Positions 17,343 to 27,191 of a stretch of 64,000 nucleotides of DNA are shown here, one piece after another. Made by a program: the position numbers and the translations under genes. The stretch lies in NCBI GenBank assembly GCA_016713335.1, contig JADJPH010000031.1:1-64000 (forward strand), read 5' to 3'. Numbering within the stretch: position 1 is the stretch's first letter; each line of letters opens with the position of its first letter. The notes below the pieces were generated by a model. It saw nothing but the letters and a program-made list of their open reading frames with translations, did no database searches and was not told the DNA's origin. Source of the stretch: Candidatus Fredericiella danica (GTDB lineage Bacteria > Chloroflexota > Anaerolineae > Caldilineales > Caldilineaceae).

Positions 17343-19714
17343 TCAACCCTTCAACATGAATTCAGCCATATTCTCAATCAACTGCGCGGCCACGTCGTTG
17401 GGCAACCATCCCACAGAAAGACCAAACAACATCAGCAACGCGCCCTTCGGTTCGACGTAGTTCTCGTCGCTAAAGACCATCAAAATCGGTGCGCCAGGGC
17501 TGCCGCTGGCGGGGCCCCGGTCCATGGCCATGCGGGCCCCGGTCGATGGCTCCGGCGCTGAGTCAAAGGGCGACAGCGGGGGAGATTCTTCATTTAGTAG
17601 AATCGGGTCCTTGGGCAACCCGGCGGTGAGTTCGGGCACGCCGTCGACGACCACGACGTCGCGCACCGGCGAGGGTGTCTGGGCGCCCACCCCAAAGAAC
17701 GGCATGCGGCTACTGATGGTTACATGACCGCCCGAAGTCATGTGGGCGCTGATCACGCGCAGCGCGTCGCCGTCGATGCCACTGGACTCGTACCCGGCAT
17801 CGCTCCAGATCACCCAGGCGTAACGGGCGAGTTCGGCGACATCCGGGATGCCACTGTCGCCGGTCACCCAAAGCTCGGGACTGTAGCCGGCCTGGGTCAA
17901 TACGGTGAGATAGATCGCAGCTTCGCTCTTTTCGCCATCTTTCGCACCGGTGTTGTCATCGACAATCAGAATCCCGGTTTTGTCGCCAGGGTCAGACGGC
18001 GGTGGGGTTGGCGGCGCGGCCGGTCGCGTGCTGGTCTCGGTTGGTTTGGTCGATGTGGGCGACGCAGTTGGTGCTGACCTTGACGACGTCTCGCCGCGGT
18101 CTGGCGCGAACGGGCAGATCATCAGATCGCGCTGGATGATGCAGCCGGCGTAGTCATGCTCAAGCAGCCGGTTGATGCCGGCATTAATCGCTGGCTCACC
18201 GCCGGCAATGAGCGCCAACGCCGTGGTGGCCGGTGTGATGGGCCGGAGGGCAAAGAGTTGAGTCTCCGCAGCGATGAGCCGCACGCCGTCCCCCGCGCCA
18301 GATATAGAGTCGTCACCGGTGTGACCATCGTTGACGCGGCAACCGGTTGCGGCGTGGCTGCTGGACTGGGCTGGGACGGTGCACTGCTCGCTACCGTCGC
18401 GGTGGCGGTCGTCGTGTTGGTCACTACGGGCGCCGGCGTGACGGCTGCCGCCGCAACCGCCGGCGCGGAAAGCGTCGGCGTCACGACTTCTTCGACGAGT
18501 GTAAAGCCCAGGTCGCTCAGGATCGAAGTCGAGGCTTCCGCCGCCCGATACCCTGCAACATAGACCAGGCTTGCAGTCATCGCCGTAGACTCAGCCGGCG
18601 TCGTGTTCGAAAGAATCGATGACGGTGCAAGATAGAGTGTACGACCGCTCTCCTCGACAAAACGCTGCAATTCCGCCGTCTTGGCGACTGCCGACGCCCC
18701 AAACGGTTCCGTGTTATCCAGGACAAGCGCAACTTCCTCGCCAAGGAAGCCGGGAAAATCGGTGATCGTATCCTCGCGCATGGCGCCGGCTAGAAAATCA
18801 GAAACGAAGCCCAGGATGGCACGGTTGTCATGGCGCGACACAAAGGGTTCGGTGAGCACGTCAAAGTCGCTCATCGCCAGAACGCGGCCCGTCGAGCCAT
18901 TGGCCGGCTGCCCGCCGATGGCGACGGTGTTAAAGCTGGTCTGGCCGTTGCGAAGACTGCTCAGCGTGGTGGCGGCGCTCCGCACTTGCGGCATCATGGC
19001 CCCGCTAATGCTGCGTCCGCCATAGAAGGCGATACGGCTGTCTTGAAGCGCGGCAGCATCATTCAAGAAATCGCCCTGGAAAAAGTAGGTGTAGTTCTCG
19101 TCGTTGTCGACGGTGTCGTAGAGATAGTCCTCATTGAAGACGATGTTGAACGCAGTCGCCAACTGATTGGTATCGGCCGCAGCGTCGCTTTCAATATCGG
19201 GATCGCTGATCAAGAGCAACCGTCCGCCATCCGCCACAAACTTCTCGACGATTGCGACTTCAGCCGGTGTATAGAGAAAGAGTGGGCTGATGACAACCAG
19301 CGCGCTGGCGTCGTTTAGCTTTTGCGCCAATTCCTTGGAGAGATCCGGAAAGTCCGTGATCTTTCTAAAACTGGCGATATCGACCGTGGGCAGCCAGAAG
19401 TCCAGGTCGATCCCTTGCGCCGACAGTGCGGTGGCCAGCGGCTGAAAACGATCCCGGTCAATTTCAGAATAATGGGCCAGGTCCACCACGACTGGGGCGC
19501 GGCGGATACGGTTTTCGGGCGGCGCCATGGGTGTTGCGATCGCCACCGGACTGGGCGTGGGAATGGGGGTGACCGCAATGGCTGCAGTCGCAATGACCGG
19601 CGGCTGATACGTAGGCTGGTTCCAAGCACTCTGGGCAGTGCGCAGCAGGAGCGGCGCTACCAACAGCACAATGCCGGCGATGAGGATGAGGATCCACCGG
19701 GTGACAGGTCGCAT
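17343..19714 (-). pseudogene. Membrane-anchored two-domain protein (DUF4350/GATase-like), one frame break
   Basis: One protein of about 790 residues in two frames. ATG 19714 gives a short cytosolic start, one transmembrane helix (WILILIAGIVLLVAPLLL) and a Pro/Thr-rich linker, so the body is extracytoplasmic. Residues about 75-200 (PVVVDLAHYSEIDRDRFQPL, then ALVVISPLFLYTPAEVAIVE and GGRLLLISDPDIESDA) resemble the class I amidotransferase-like fold of DUF4350 proteins. After another such region and a Thr/Ala/Pro linker, the frame shifts near 18285-18290 and continues as the 17343-18284 frame: GILIVDDNTGAKDGEKSEAA and YAWVIWSDAGYESSGIDGDA, a second Rossmann-like unit. The gene sits 12 nt after sppA and 41 nt before DUF1385, so the three form an operon. 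No catalytic triad is evident; a scaffold or sugar/peptide-binding role is possible but unproven. Confidence 0.6.
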
Positions 19715-19726
19715 CGCTTGATCTCC

Positions 19727-20683
19727 TTAGGGTGCGCTCAATTGGGGCAAGCGATCGAGCCATGTCCCCGCACGCGCATTCGGCGCCAGGGCAGCGTCGC
19801 GGCTGCGCTTTGATGAAAGGTCGGTGGAGGAGGGAGAACCTGTTTCCTCGGGCAGCGAGATGCGAATGTCGAGCATGAAAATGGCGCCGGGCGGTGCGGT
19901 GCGCACCATCTGTTGGAGCCGGTCCGTTGGCGCGCCCGTCGCAGGGCCAAAGCCGTAGGCCGCCGCCAGGTCGATCACCTGATAGTCGCCGATCCCCGCC
20001 AGTTTAGCCGCCTCCTGGATGCCTTCTGTGCGCCCACCCTCGGCGTCAATGAGACCCACCGCGAGCGCCTCGCTGCCCAGATAGATGCGCGCCTCGGCCA
20101 GTTCATCCGGCGTCAACTTGAGCGGGTTGACCGGTGACGCCGCACGCTGGGCGACCACGTTCTTCACAAACGAATCCGCCGACAACTGGAGCTGGTGGAT
20201 CTGGTCAAAGCGGCTGCCGCCTTCCAACTTGTAGGGTCCTGTGCTCAATTCGTCCGGGGCAATCGTTGGGTCACTGGGACGCCCACCGCGGGTGCCGACG
20301 TTGCCGACAAAGGCGCTTGCCGGCGCAAAAATGCGATCCCCGGCGGCTGCCAGATAGTACCCGCCGCTGGCTGCAAGGCTGTCGACAACGACCACCAACG
20401 GCTTCTGCTCGCGCAGACGCAGCAGGCTATAGAAGGTGCTTTCGCTACTGGTGGCAAACCCGCCGGGGCTTAAGATCTCCAACACGACTGCACTGACACT
20501 TGCGTCCTGGCGCGCCGATTCGATCAAAGAGGCCAGGGCATTAGCGGCGCGGGTGTCAAGCTCGCCCTCGAAACGCACGACGCCAACGGTGGGCGCAGGG
20601 GCAATGTTGTTGCCGAGCACCAACCCGGCCACCAGACAAAAGACAAGAAAGACAGCAGCGAGTGCAATTTCCCAGGGACGCAT
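19727..20683 (-). CDS. sppA: Signal peptide peptidase SppA-like serine protease (S49)
   Basis: A 318-residue membrane-anchored S49 peptidase. An N-terminal anchor (IALAAVFLVFCLVAGLVLGN) is followed by an exposed crotonase-like domain. VVLEILSPGGFATSSESTFY is the oxyanion-side GG motif (about residues 67-86), and VVVDSLAASGGYYLAAAGDR (about 97-116) carries the nucleophilic Ser of the ASGGYY motif. A Lys in the following helices would be the base. The family cleaves leftover signal peptides and other membrane peptides. ATG 20683 has an AGAAAGG ribosome binding site. The C-terminus (about 260-318) is Ser/Ala-rich and extends past the protease core. It leads an operon with the DUF4350-like and DUF1385 genes, all envelope proteins. 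A substrate in this organism is not known. Confidence 0.85.
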   Translation of the reverse strand: MRPWEIALAAVFLVFCLVAGLVLGNNIAPAPTVGVVRFEGELDTRAANALASLIESARQDASVSAVVLEILSPGGFATSSESTFYSLLRLREQKPLVVVVDSLAASGGYYLAAAGDRIFAPASAFVGNVGTRGGRPSDPTIAPDELSTGPYKLEGGSRFDQIHQLQLSADSFVKNVVAQRAASPVNPLKLTPDELAEARIYLGSEALAVGLIDAEGGRTEGIQEAAKLAGIGDYQVIDLAAAYGFGPATGAPTDRLQQMVRTAPPGAIFMLDIRISLPEETGSPSSTDLSSKRSRDAALAPNARAGTWLDRLPQLSAP

Positions 20684-20746
20684 GTGGGCGACCTTTCTCG
20701 CTCGGCAACCCGAGCAAGGTCAGATTCGGGGTCAAGGAACTGAAAG

Positions 20747-20773
20747 AGGGCGGGCAATTGCGTTGCCCGCCCT
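20747..20773 (-). terminator. Hairpin between the SPFH-HTH gene and sppA
   Basis: AGGGCGGGCAA pairs with TTGCCCGCCCT around TTGCG, 42 nt past the SPFH-HTH stop on the minus strand. It separates that cluster from sppA. T content after the stem is modest (CTTTCAGTTCCTT). Confidence 0.6.
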
Positions 20774-20814
20774 GCGGTTAGTTAGAGAATGTAGCCGGCT
20801 GTGGGGCACTCTTC

Positions 20815-21871
20815 TCAGCCGGCGAGATAGGTGTCAATGGCATCCTTCGCAATGCGATATTGGCTGCCGATCTTCTTTGCCTTCAATTCGCCGGCGTCGA
20901 TCGCGGCCTGCACATCGCTGGGGGCGACCTTCAGGTAGGCCGCCGCCTCTTCAAGCGTCATCACGCCCGGCGCTGCGGCGGGTGCAGCCGCCGCAGCAGG
21001 CTGCGCCGCGGCCTGCTGGCCGGGCTGCATGGCGCTCATGATCATGCCTGCCATCCCGGCGCCCATGCCCATGCCGGCGCCGAGACCGACGCCTTCGCTG
21101 GCGCCACCGCCGGATGGATTGTTGGCGGCATCACCCAGCGCGGGCAGCTTTGTATTTCATATAGGCGTCCATGTTGCCGATAGCGCCCATGCTGGCGCGC
21201 TCGTCAATCGCCTTGGCAGTCTCGTCGGTCGGCGTGAGCGAGACGACAAAGAACTGCTTGAGCGCAATCCCAACGGCCAGGAAGGCATCGCTAACCTTGG
21301 CCTTGGCCGCAGCGCTCAGTTCGTCCATCAGCTTCGGCAGATCGAAGATGCTGGTCATGTTTTCGCCCAGCACGTCGGTCAATTTGCTGATGATGGCATT
21401 GCGGAGGTAGTCCTCAATCTGTGCGGTCTGGTAGAGTCCCTGGGTGCCGACGATCTGATCGACAAAGCGCTTTGGATCGGCCACCTGGATCGTATATTGG
21501 CCGAAGCCCCGGACGCGAGCGTAGCCAAGTTCGGTATCGCGCAGGCTGATCGGCTGCGGGGTGCCCCACTTCAGATCCGTGAACTCACGCATATTTACAA
21601 AATAGACTTCCGCAGTAAAAATGTCTTTGCCACCCGTGCCGAGCTTGAGCAGCCCGCTCAGGAAGGGCAGGTTGGCGGTGGTGATCGTGTGGCGTCCCCC
21701 TGGGAAGACATCCAGCGACTTGCCGTCGCGGTAGAAGACCGCATTCTGGCTGTCGCGGACGATGACCTGGCTGCCCAGCTTGAAGTCACCCGAGCCGACT
21801 TCAGGCACGCGCATCACCAGATCGTTTGCTCCCATATTGGGGGCGTCAATGACGTCAATAATCCGTGGCAT
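20815..21871 (-). CDS. SPFH-domain protein with C-terminal excisionase-type HTH (one frame break)
   Basis: The clean part (21131-21871, 246 residues) is an SPFH/band-7-like domain without a membrane anchor: SGDFKLGSQVIVRDSQNAVF, SLDVFPGGRHTITTANLPFL, RGFGQYTIQVADPKRFVDQI. It resembles the YdjI/virion-core-like subgroup. A one-base change near 21132 joins it to the frame of 20815-21072, which gives a Gly/Ala/Met-rich linker and then MTLEEAAAYLKVAPSDVQAA with IDAGELKAKKIGSQYRIAKD, a MerR/excisionase (HTH_17) helix-turn-helix. Joined product is about 350 residues. The same SPFH plus small-domain layout is common in this family, which supports one gene. It is the last gene of a cluster with the zinc-ribbon membrane protein and DUF2207. 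Function is unknown; an oligomeric scaffold reading a nucleic acid or peptide is one inference. Confidence 0.75.
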
Positions 21872-21897
21872 GGTTCAGTTCTCCTTGAGTGGTGATT

Positions 21898-22551
21898 TCA
21901 GCCAACTGCATCAGGATCGTTTGCGATATCCGTCGCCGCGTTGCTTGCGGCGGGTGTTGCAACATCGGTCGCTGCGTTGCTGACCGGCGGCACGGCCACA
22001 TCAGGCGCGTACCCAGGTTGGGCCAGCAGGTCCGGGGCCAGGATGGCTTCCTTGCGTTTGTCATAGAGCCGGCCCAGATCCGCAATCGTTTGGGTAACAC
22101 GGTCGATGGTCGGACCGATATTCGACTTGTCGGCGACGGCATTGCGCAGCGCCTCGATGGCGCCGCCCAGAACGCCGGCCTCCTGTACCATCGCCACATC
22201 AAAACGATAGAGCGCATCGAGTTGCGGCTCTTTGATGCGCTGTGCATCAAAGAAACCGGCGTAGCCATAGGATGCGGTCTTGACGCGGTCGATCAACGTC
22301 TGTAACTTGACAATGGCGCCGTCGAGGTCATCCATGAAGAGCAGCCCGCCGCTGTTGAGCAACTTGTTCTGCACTTCGAGCAGGGCGGCCTTGTCTTGAT
22401 CAAGCAATTGGGCGAGACCGTCGCGGACGCGCTTGTCGGCGTCGCGCCGTAGTTCCTTGTCAATATAGCCACCGATGCCCGGCAACCCCTTGAGCAGCCG
22501 TTCAATGACCCCCATCTGTGATTTTGCGTATTCTACGAATTGATCAGACAT
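21898..22551 (-). CDS. Conserved hypothetical protein in the SPFH/DUF2207 cluster
   Basis: A 217-residue soluble, mostly helical protein: MSDQFVEYAKSQMGVIERLL, KELRRDADKRVRDGLAQLLD, then a heptad-like region (residues about 55-170) and an Ala/Asp/Pro tail with an imperfectly repeated SNAATDVATPAA unit. I do not recognise a named domain. The regular alternation of hydrophobic residues suggests a coiled coil or helical bundle. GGAG lies 6-10 bases before the ATG. It sits 32 nt after the zinc-ribbon gene and 26 nt before the SPFH-HTH gene, so it is almost certainly co-expressed and may be the SPFH protein's partner. Confidence 0.7.
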   Translation of the reverse strand: MSDQFVEYAKSQMGVIERLLKGLPGIGGYIDKELRRDADKRVRDGLAQLLDQDKAALLEVQNKLLNSGGLLFMDDLDGAIVKLQTLIDRVKTASYGYAGFFDAQRIKEPQLDALYRFDVAMVQEAGVLGGAIEALRNAVADKSNIGPTIDRVTQTIADLGRLYDKRKEAILAPDLLAQPGYAPDVAVPPVSNAATDVATPAASNAATDIANDPDAVG

Positions 22552-22583
22552 GTTGGTTTCTCCTTGTTCTTGATCTCAATAAG

Positions 22584-23147
22584 TCAGGCCGCCGCAGGAG
22601 CCACCGCCGTGGTCTCCGCGGCACGCTTTGTCAGGAAGACCTGGCTGCCACAATACGGGCACTGAATCAAGCCCTTGCCGGCGAAAACGAGGTCGCCGCC
22701 ACAATTCGGGCATTTGCTGTCGCCCGTCAGTTTCTGACTCTCTACACTATACAATATCCCTTTGTCCCAGTTGATGGCGCCGCTGAAAAGCTGCTTTCCA
22801 ACAAGATCGCGGATCATGGCTTCGATGTCCTCGCGGGGTAGTTGCATCTGCGCCACCAGTTCATTGATGGTCACCTGACCGCGCGTCAGGACCGTATTGA
22901 GAATCTGCTTCTCTTTCTCAACCTGGCTGTATTCCTTCTGTTCCTGGCTGCCCTTCCGGAAGAGGTAGGCGCCAACGCCAAAGATCGGCGCCATCACCAG
23001 GAACGCCAGCACAGAACCGAGCACGGCGCCGCCGCTCGATGTCTCCGACGTTCCAAACGCCGTGACGACCCAGGCGCCAAATGCGAGCAGCAGGAGCGCG
23101 CTGCCGATCATCAAGATCAATCCGACTGTTTTCCCAGAACCTACCAT
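22584..23147 (-). CDS. Two-TM membrane protein with winged-helix and zinc ribbon
   Basis: A 187-residue protein. Two hydrophobic segments (about residues 8-30 and 42-62) are followed by a charged helix (KGSQEQKEYSQVEKEKQIL), then a winged-helix-like segment (VTINELVAQMQLPREDIEAM) and a C-terminal zinc ribbon CPNCGGDLVFAGKGLIQCPY with CGS, four Cys in two C-x-x-C knuckles. The HTH plus ribbon face the cytosol if the N-terminus is inside. It lies between DUF2207 and the helical hypothetical gene on the minus strand, with 30-60 nt gaps and GGAG-type start signals, so it is part of the same operon. A sensor or adaptor for the SPFH complex is plausible but inferred from context alone. Confidence 0.72.
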   Translation of the reverse strand: MVGSGKTVGLILMIGSALLLLAFGAWVVTAFGTSETSSGGAVLGSVLAFLVMAPIFGVGAYLFRKGSQEQKEYSQVEKEKQILNTVLTRGQVTINELVAQMQLPREDIEAMIRDLVGKQLFSGAINWDKGILYSVESQKLTGDSKCPNCGGDLVFAGKGLIQCPYCGSQVFLTKRAAETTAVAPAAA

Positions 23148-23202
23148 ATCGAATCTCCTCGCAAAAGTGCGCCAAATGTGTACCGGCTGTGGTCAGCGCC
23201 GA

Positions 23203-25174
<1,972 letters not shown>

Positions 25175-25359
25175 TTCGCCTCCATCGGGCATGTTGTTTG
25201 CGCCGTATTCTCTACGCAGGTCGCCGGGAAAACGATTCCACAGCAGTATAGCAGTAGTTGTGAAGCAGCCATGGATAGCATGCCCTACGTAGGACGTGCG
25301 TACATGACATTTTACCAACTTTTAGGCTGACAACCAATCGACGGGATTGGGGGGAAGAA

Positions 25360-25450
25360 GAGGAGACAAGGAGACAAAGAGACAAAGAGACAGGGAGACA
25401 GGGAGACAGGGAGACAGGGAGACGGGGAGACGGGGAGACGGGGAGACGGT
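25360..25450. repeat. Octanucleotide minisatellite (GGGAGACA/GGGAGACG)
   Basis: About eleven back-to-back units of eight bases, grading from AGGAGACA and AAGAGACA through GGGAGACA to GGGAGACG. A second, related array lies at 34920-34994. Both are intergenic. ORFs across them read LSPCLFVSLSPCL-type repeats and are not genes. Confidence 0.9.
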
Positions 25451-25549
25451 GGCCACGATGTGCGACCGTCCAAACTGTAGCTGCGGCTTGCAGCCGCTGT
25501 TCGTGCCGGCGAATTCAGGGAACCAAGGCGACGGGAGTTTCTGCGCGAT

Positions 25550-26482
25550 CTATTGCTGGGAGGTGAGGGCGCTCGCTCCCATCGCCTCCAAAATCTCGTC
25601 AATTCGCTCCGCCTCCAGGTCGGCGAGGGGGGGCAATTGGCCAAGGTCGGTGAGGCCAAAGTAGTGCAAAAAGAGGTCGGTGACACCGTATAGCACAGGA
25701 CGGCCGGGGACTTCCATCCGGCCGGTCTCTTCGATCAGCCCGCGCTGCTGTAACGTGCGGAGCACCCCCGAACAGTCAACGCCGCGCACCGCTTCGATCT
25801 GGGCGCGCGTGACGGGTTGGCGATAGGCAATGACAGCCACCGTCTCGAGCGCCGGCGCGCTGAGCCGGGTAGTGGCATCCAAATTGAGAAAATTCTCGAT
25901 CAATTGGGCAACTTCCGGCGCCGTCACCAGTTGATAGCGCCCGTTGCGCGTCTGTACACGCAAACCACGGCTGCTGTTCACATACGACTCACCCAGTGCC
26001 GTCAGGGCAGCAACGACCGCTTCCTCACTTAGGTTAAGGACACGCGCCAGTTGGCCAGGCGCCACCGGTTCGTCCGCCACAAAGAGGAGACTCTCCAGGG
26101 CCATGGCCGGCGAAAGATGCTCCTCAAACCCGGGCAACGGGATCTGGCCATCATCCTCTTCCGGCGGCATCGCCGCTTCTGCGCCGGCAACCACTTCGCT
26201 TTCCGAGGACGAACCTTCCTCCAGCGCCGTCACTTGCAGCGCTGCATCGTCATCCAACTCAGGCTCCGGTGCACCATTCGCCAGGGTTGCCGCTCCGTCA
26301 TCGGTTTGCTCAAGCGGCGTCATAACAGCCGCTGTGTCCACGGACTGGCTCGGCGCCCGCTTGCGCGGCGTTGCCTTTCCAGTGGAAATGGGCGCCCCCA
26401 CCCTGTCGCCGCCGAAGCCGGGCGTCAATGCTACCGATTGGGGACCACGGATCGGTGGAAGGTTCGTTGTTGGTTCGCTCAT
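25550..26482 (-). CDS. scpB: Segregation and condensation protein B
   Basis: ScpB, the winged-helix (kite) subunit that with ScpA closes the Smc ring for chromosome segregation. The C-terminal 190 residues match the family: ALESLLFVADEPVAPGQLAR, RLSAPALETVAVIAYRQPVT, RAQIEAVRGVDCSGVLRTLQ, QRGLIEETGRMEVPGRPVLY. It has a long N-terminal addition of about 120 residues, rich in Pro, Ala, Glu and Asp and probably disordered; typical ScpB is about 200 residues and this one is 310. ATG 26482 was chosen over the upstream in-frame start because GAACCAAC... begins cleanly and the upstream extension has no start signal. No scpA is in the window. It lies 102 nt after amaP on the same strand. Confidence 0.9.
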   Translation of the reverse strand: MSEPTTNLPPIRGPQSVALTPGFGGDRVGAPISTGKATPRKRAPSQSVDTAAVMTPLEQTDDGAATLANGAPEPELDDDAALQVTALEEGSSSESEVVAGAEAAMPPEEDDGQIPLPGFEEHLSPAMALESLLFVADEPVAPGQLARVLNLSEEAVVAALTALGESYVNSSRGLRVQTRNGRYQLVTAPEVAQLIENFLNLDATTRLSAPALETVAVIAYRQPVTRAQIEAVRGVDCSGVLRTLQQRGLIEETGRMEVPGRPVLYGVTDLFLHYFGLTDLGQLPPLADLEAERIDEILEAMGASALTSQQ

Positions 26483-26584
26483 TGCATGGAGAAGTAGGCG
26501 AAAGTTATCAAAAGTAACCTGCACAAAACGCCGTAGCGTCATGGGTCTTACGGGCGAGATCATCGTGGCTTCCCCTGGTCTGCG

Positions 26585-27148
26585 TCAGTTGTTCCATTCA
26601 GGGTCAAAGGGTGCACACCGCATCCGCACGTCAAGTTTGCCGAGCCGCAACCCCATATCCTCTTCAATGATGGCGCGGGTCACATCAACCACTTCGTCGG
26701 TCTTCATGGGGATGTCGATGTCTGGCGCCGCTTCGATCTCCAATTTGATATCGACCGAACCGCCGCGCGACTTCACGGCGGGAACCACCGTGATCACTTC
26801 CGCCAGTTGGTCCAGATGCCACTGCAGACGACGCCCGACGCTCGCAGTGTCGAGTTCGGCCGAACCCCCCTCGGCAGTGCGGATGCGCACCCCGCGCCGC
26901 CGCATGCTCGCAACCTCGAAGAAGAGCAACGTGCCCAAAATAATGAGCGCAGTCACGCCCACGGTCGCCTGTGCGATCACAAACGAAGTGACGTTCTCGG
27001 CGTGCCAGTCCGTGAGCCACCGGTTGAGTTCGCTCAACTGTTGTTGCAGCCAGGCGATGGTGTTCAGCGGAGATGCCGCAAAGACGAGCGCCCCCGCCAG
27101 GAGCAGCAGCCACAGAACGATTGCTAATATTCGGTTGAATGCGTTCAT
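26585..27148 (-). CDS. amaP: AmaP-like alkaline shock membrane anchor protein
   Basis: A 187-residue protein of the AmaP family, which in Firmicutes anchors Asp23 at the membrane. Two hydrophobic segments (FNRILAIVLWLLLLAGALVF at residues 3-22 and VIAQATVGVTALIILGTLLF at about 56-75) bracket a short amphipathic loop. The cytosolic part (about 80-187) holds the AmaP/Asp23-type fold: GRRLQWHLDQLAEVITVVPA and SVDIKLEIEAAPDIDIPMKT. ATG 27148 has an AAAGGA ribosome binding site 10-15 nt away; the long upstream in-frame extension has no such signal. It follows yfhO by 43 nt and precedes scpB, so it belongs to the same transcript. No Asp23 gene is seen here. Confidence 0.75.
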   Translation of the reverse strand: MNAFNRILAIVLWLLLLAGALVFAASPLNTIAWLQQQLSELNRWLTDWHAENVTSFVIAQATVGVTALIILGTLLFFEVASMRRRGVRIRTAEGGSAELDTASVGRRLQWHLDQLAEVITVVPAVKSRGGSVDIKLEIEAAPDIDIPMKTDEVVDVTRAIIEEDMGLRLGKLDVRMRCAPFDPEWNN

Positions 27149-27191
27149 TGGCTCAGTGTTCCTTTGTACAGCCCGGGCGCAAACCGCTGCA

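Noticed and set aside
16315..17346. Start of DUF1385 at 17346
   Set aside because: The first 15 residues precede the conserved family opening and lack a ribosome binding site; 17301 is preferred.
25312..25686. 124-aa minus-strand ORF with LSPCLFVSLSPCL repeats
   Set aside because: Translation of the octanucleotide minisatellite, overlapping the scpB end.
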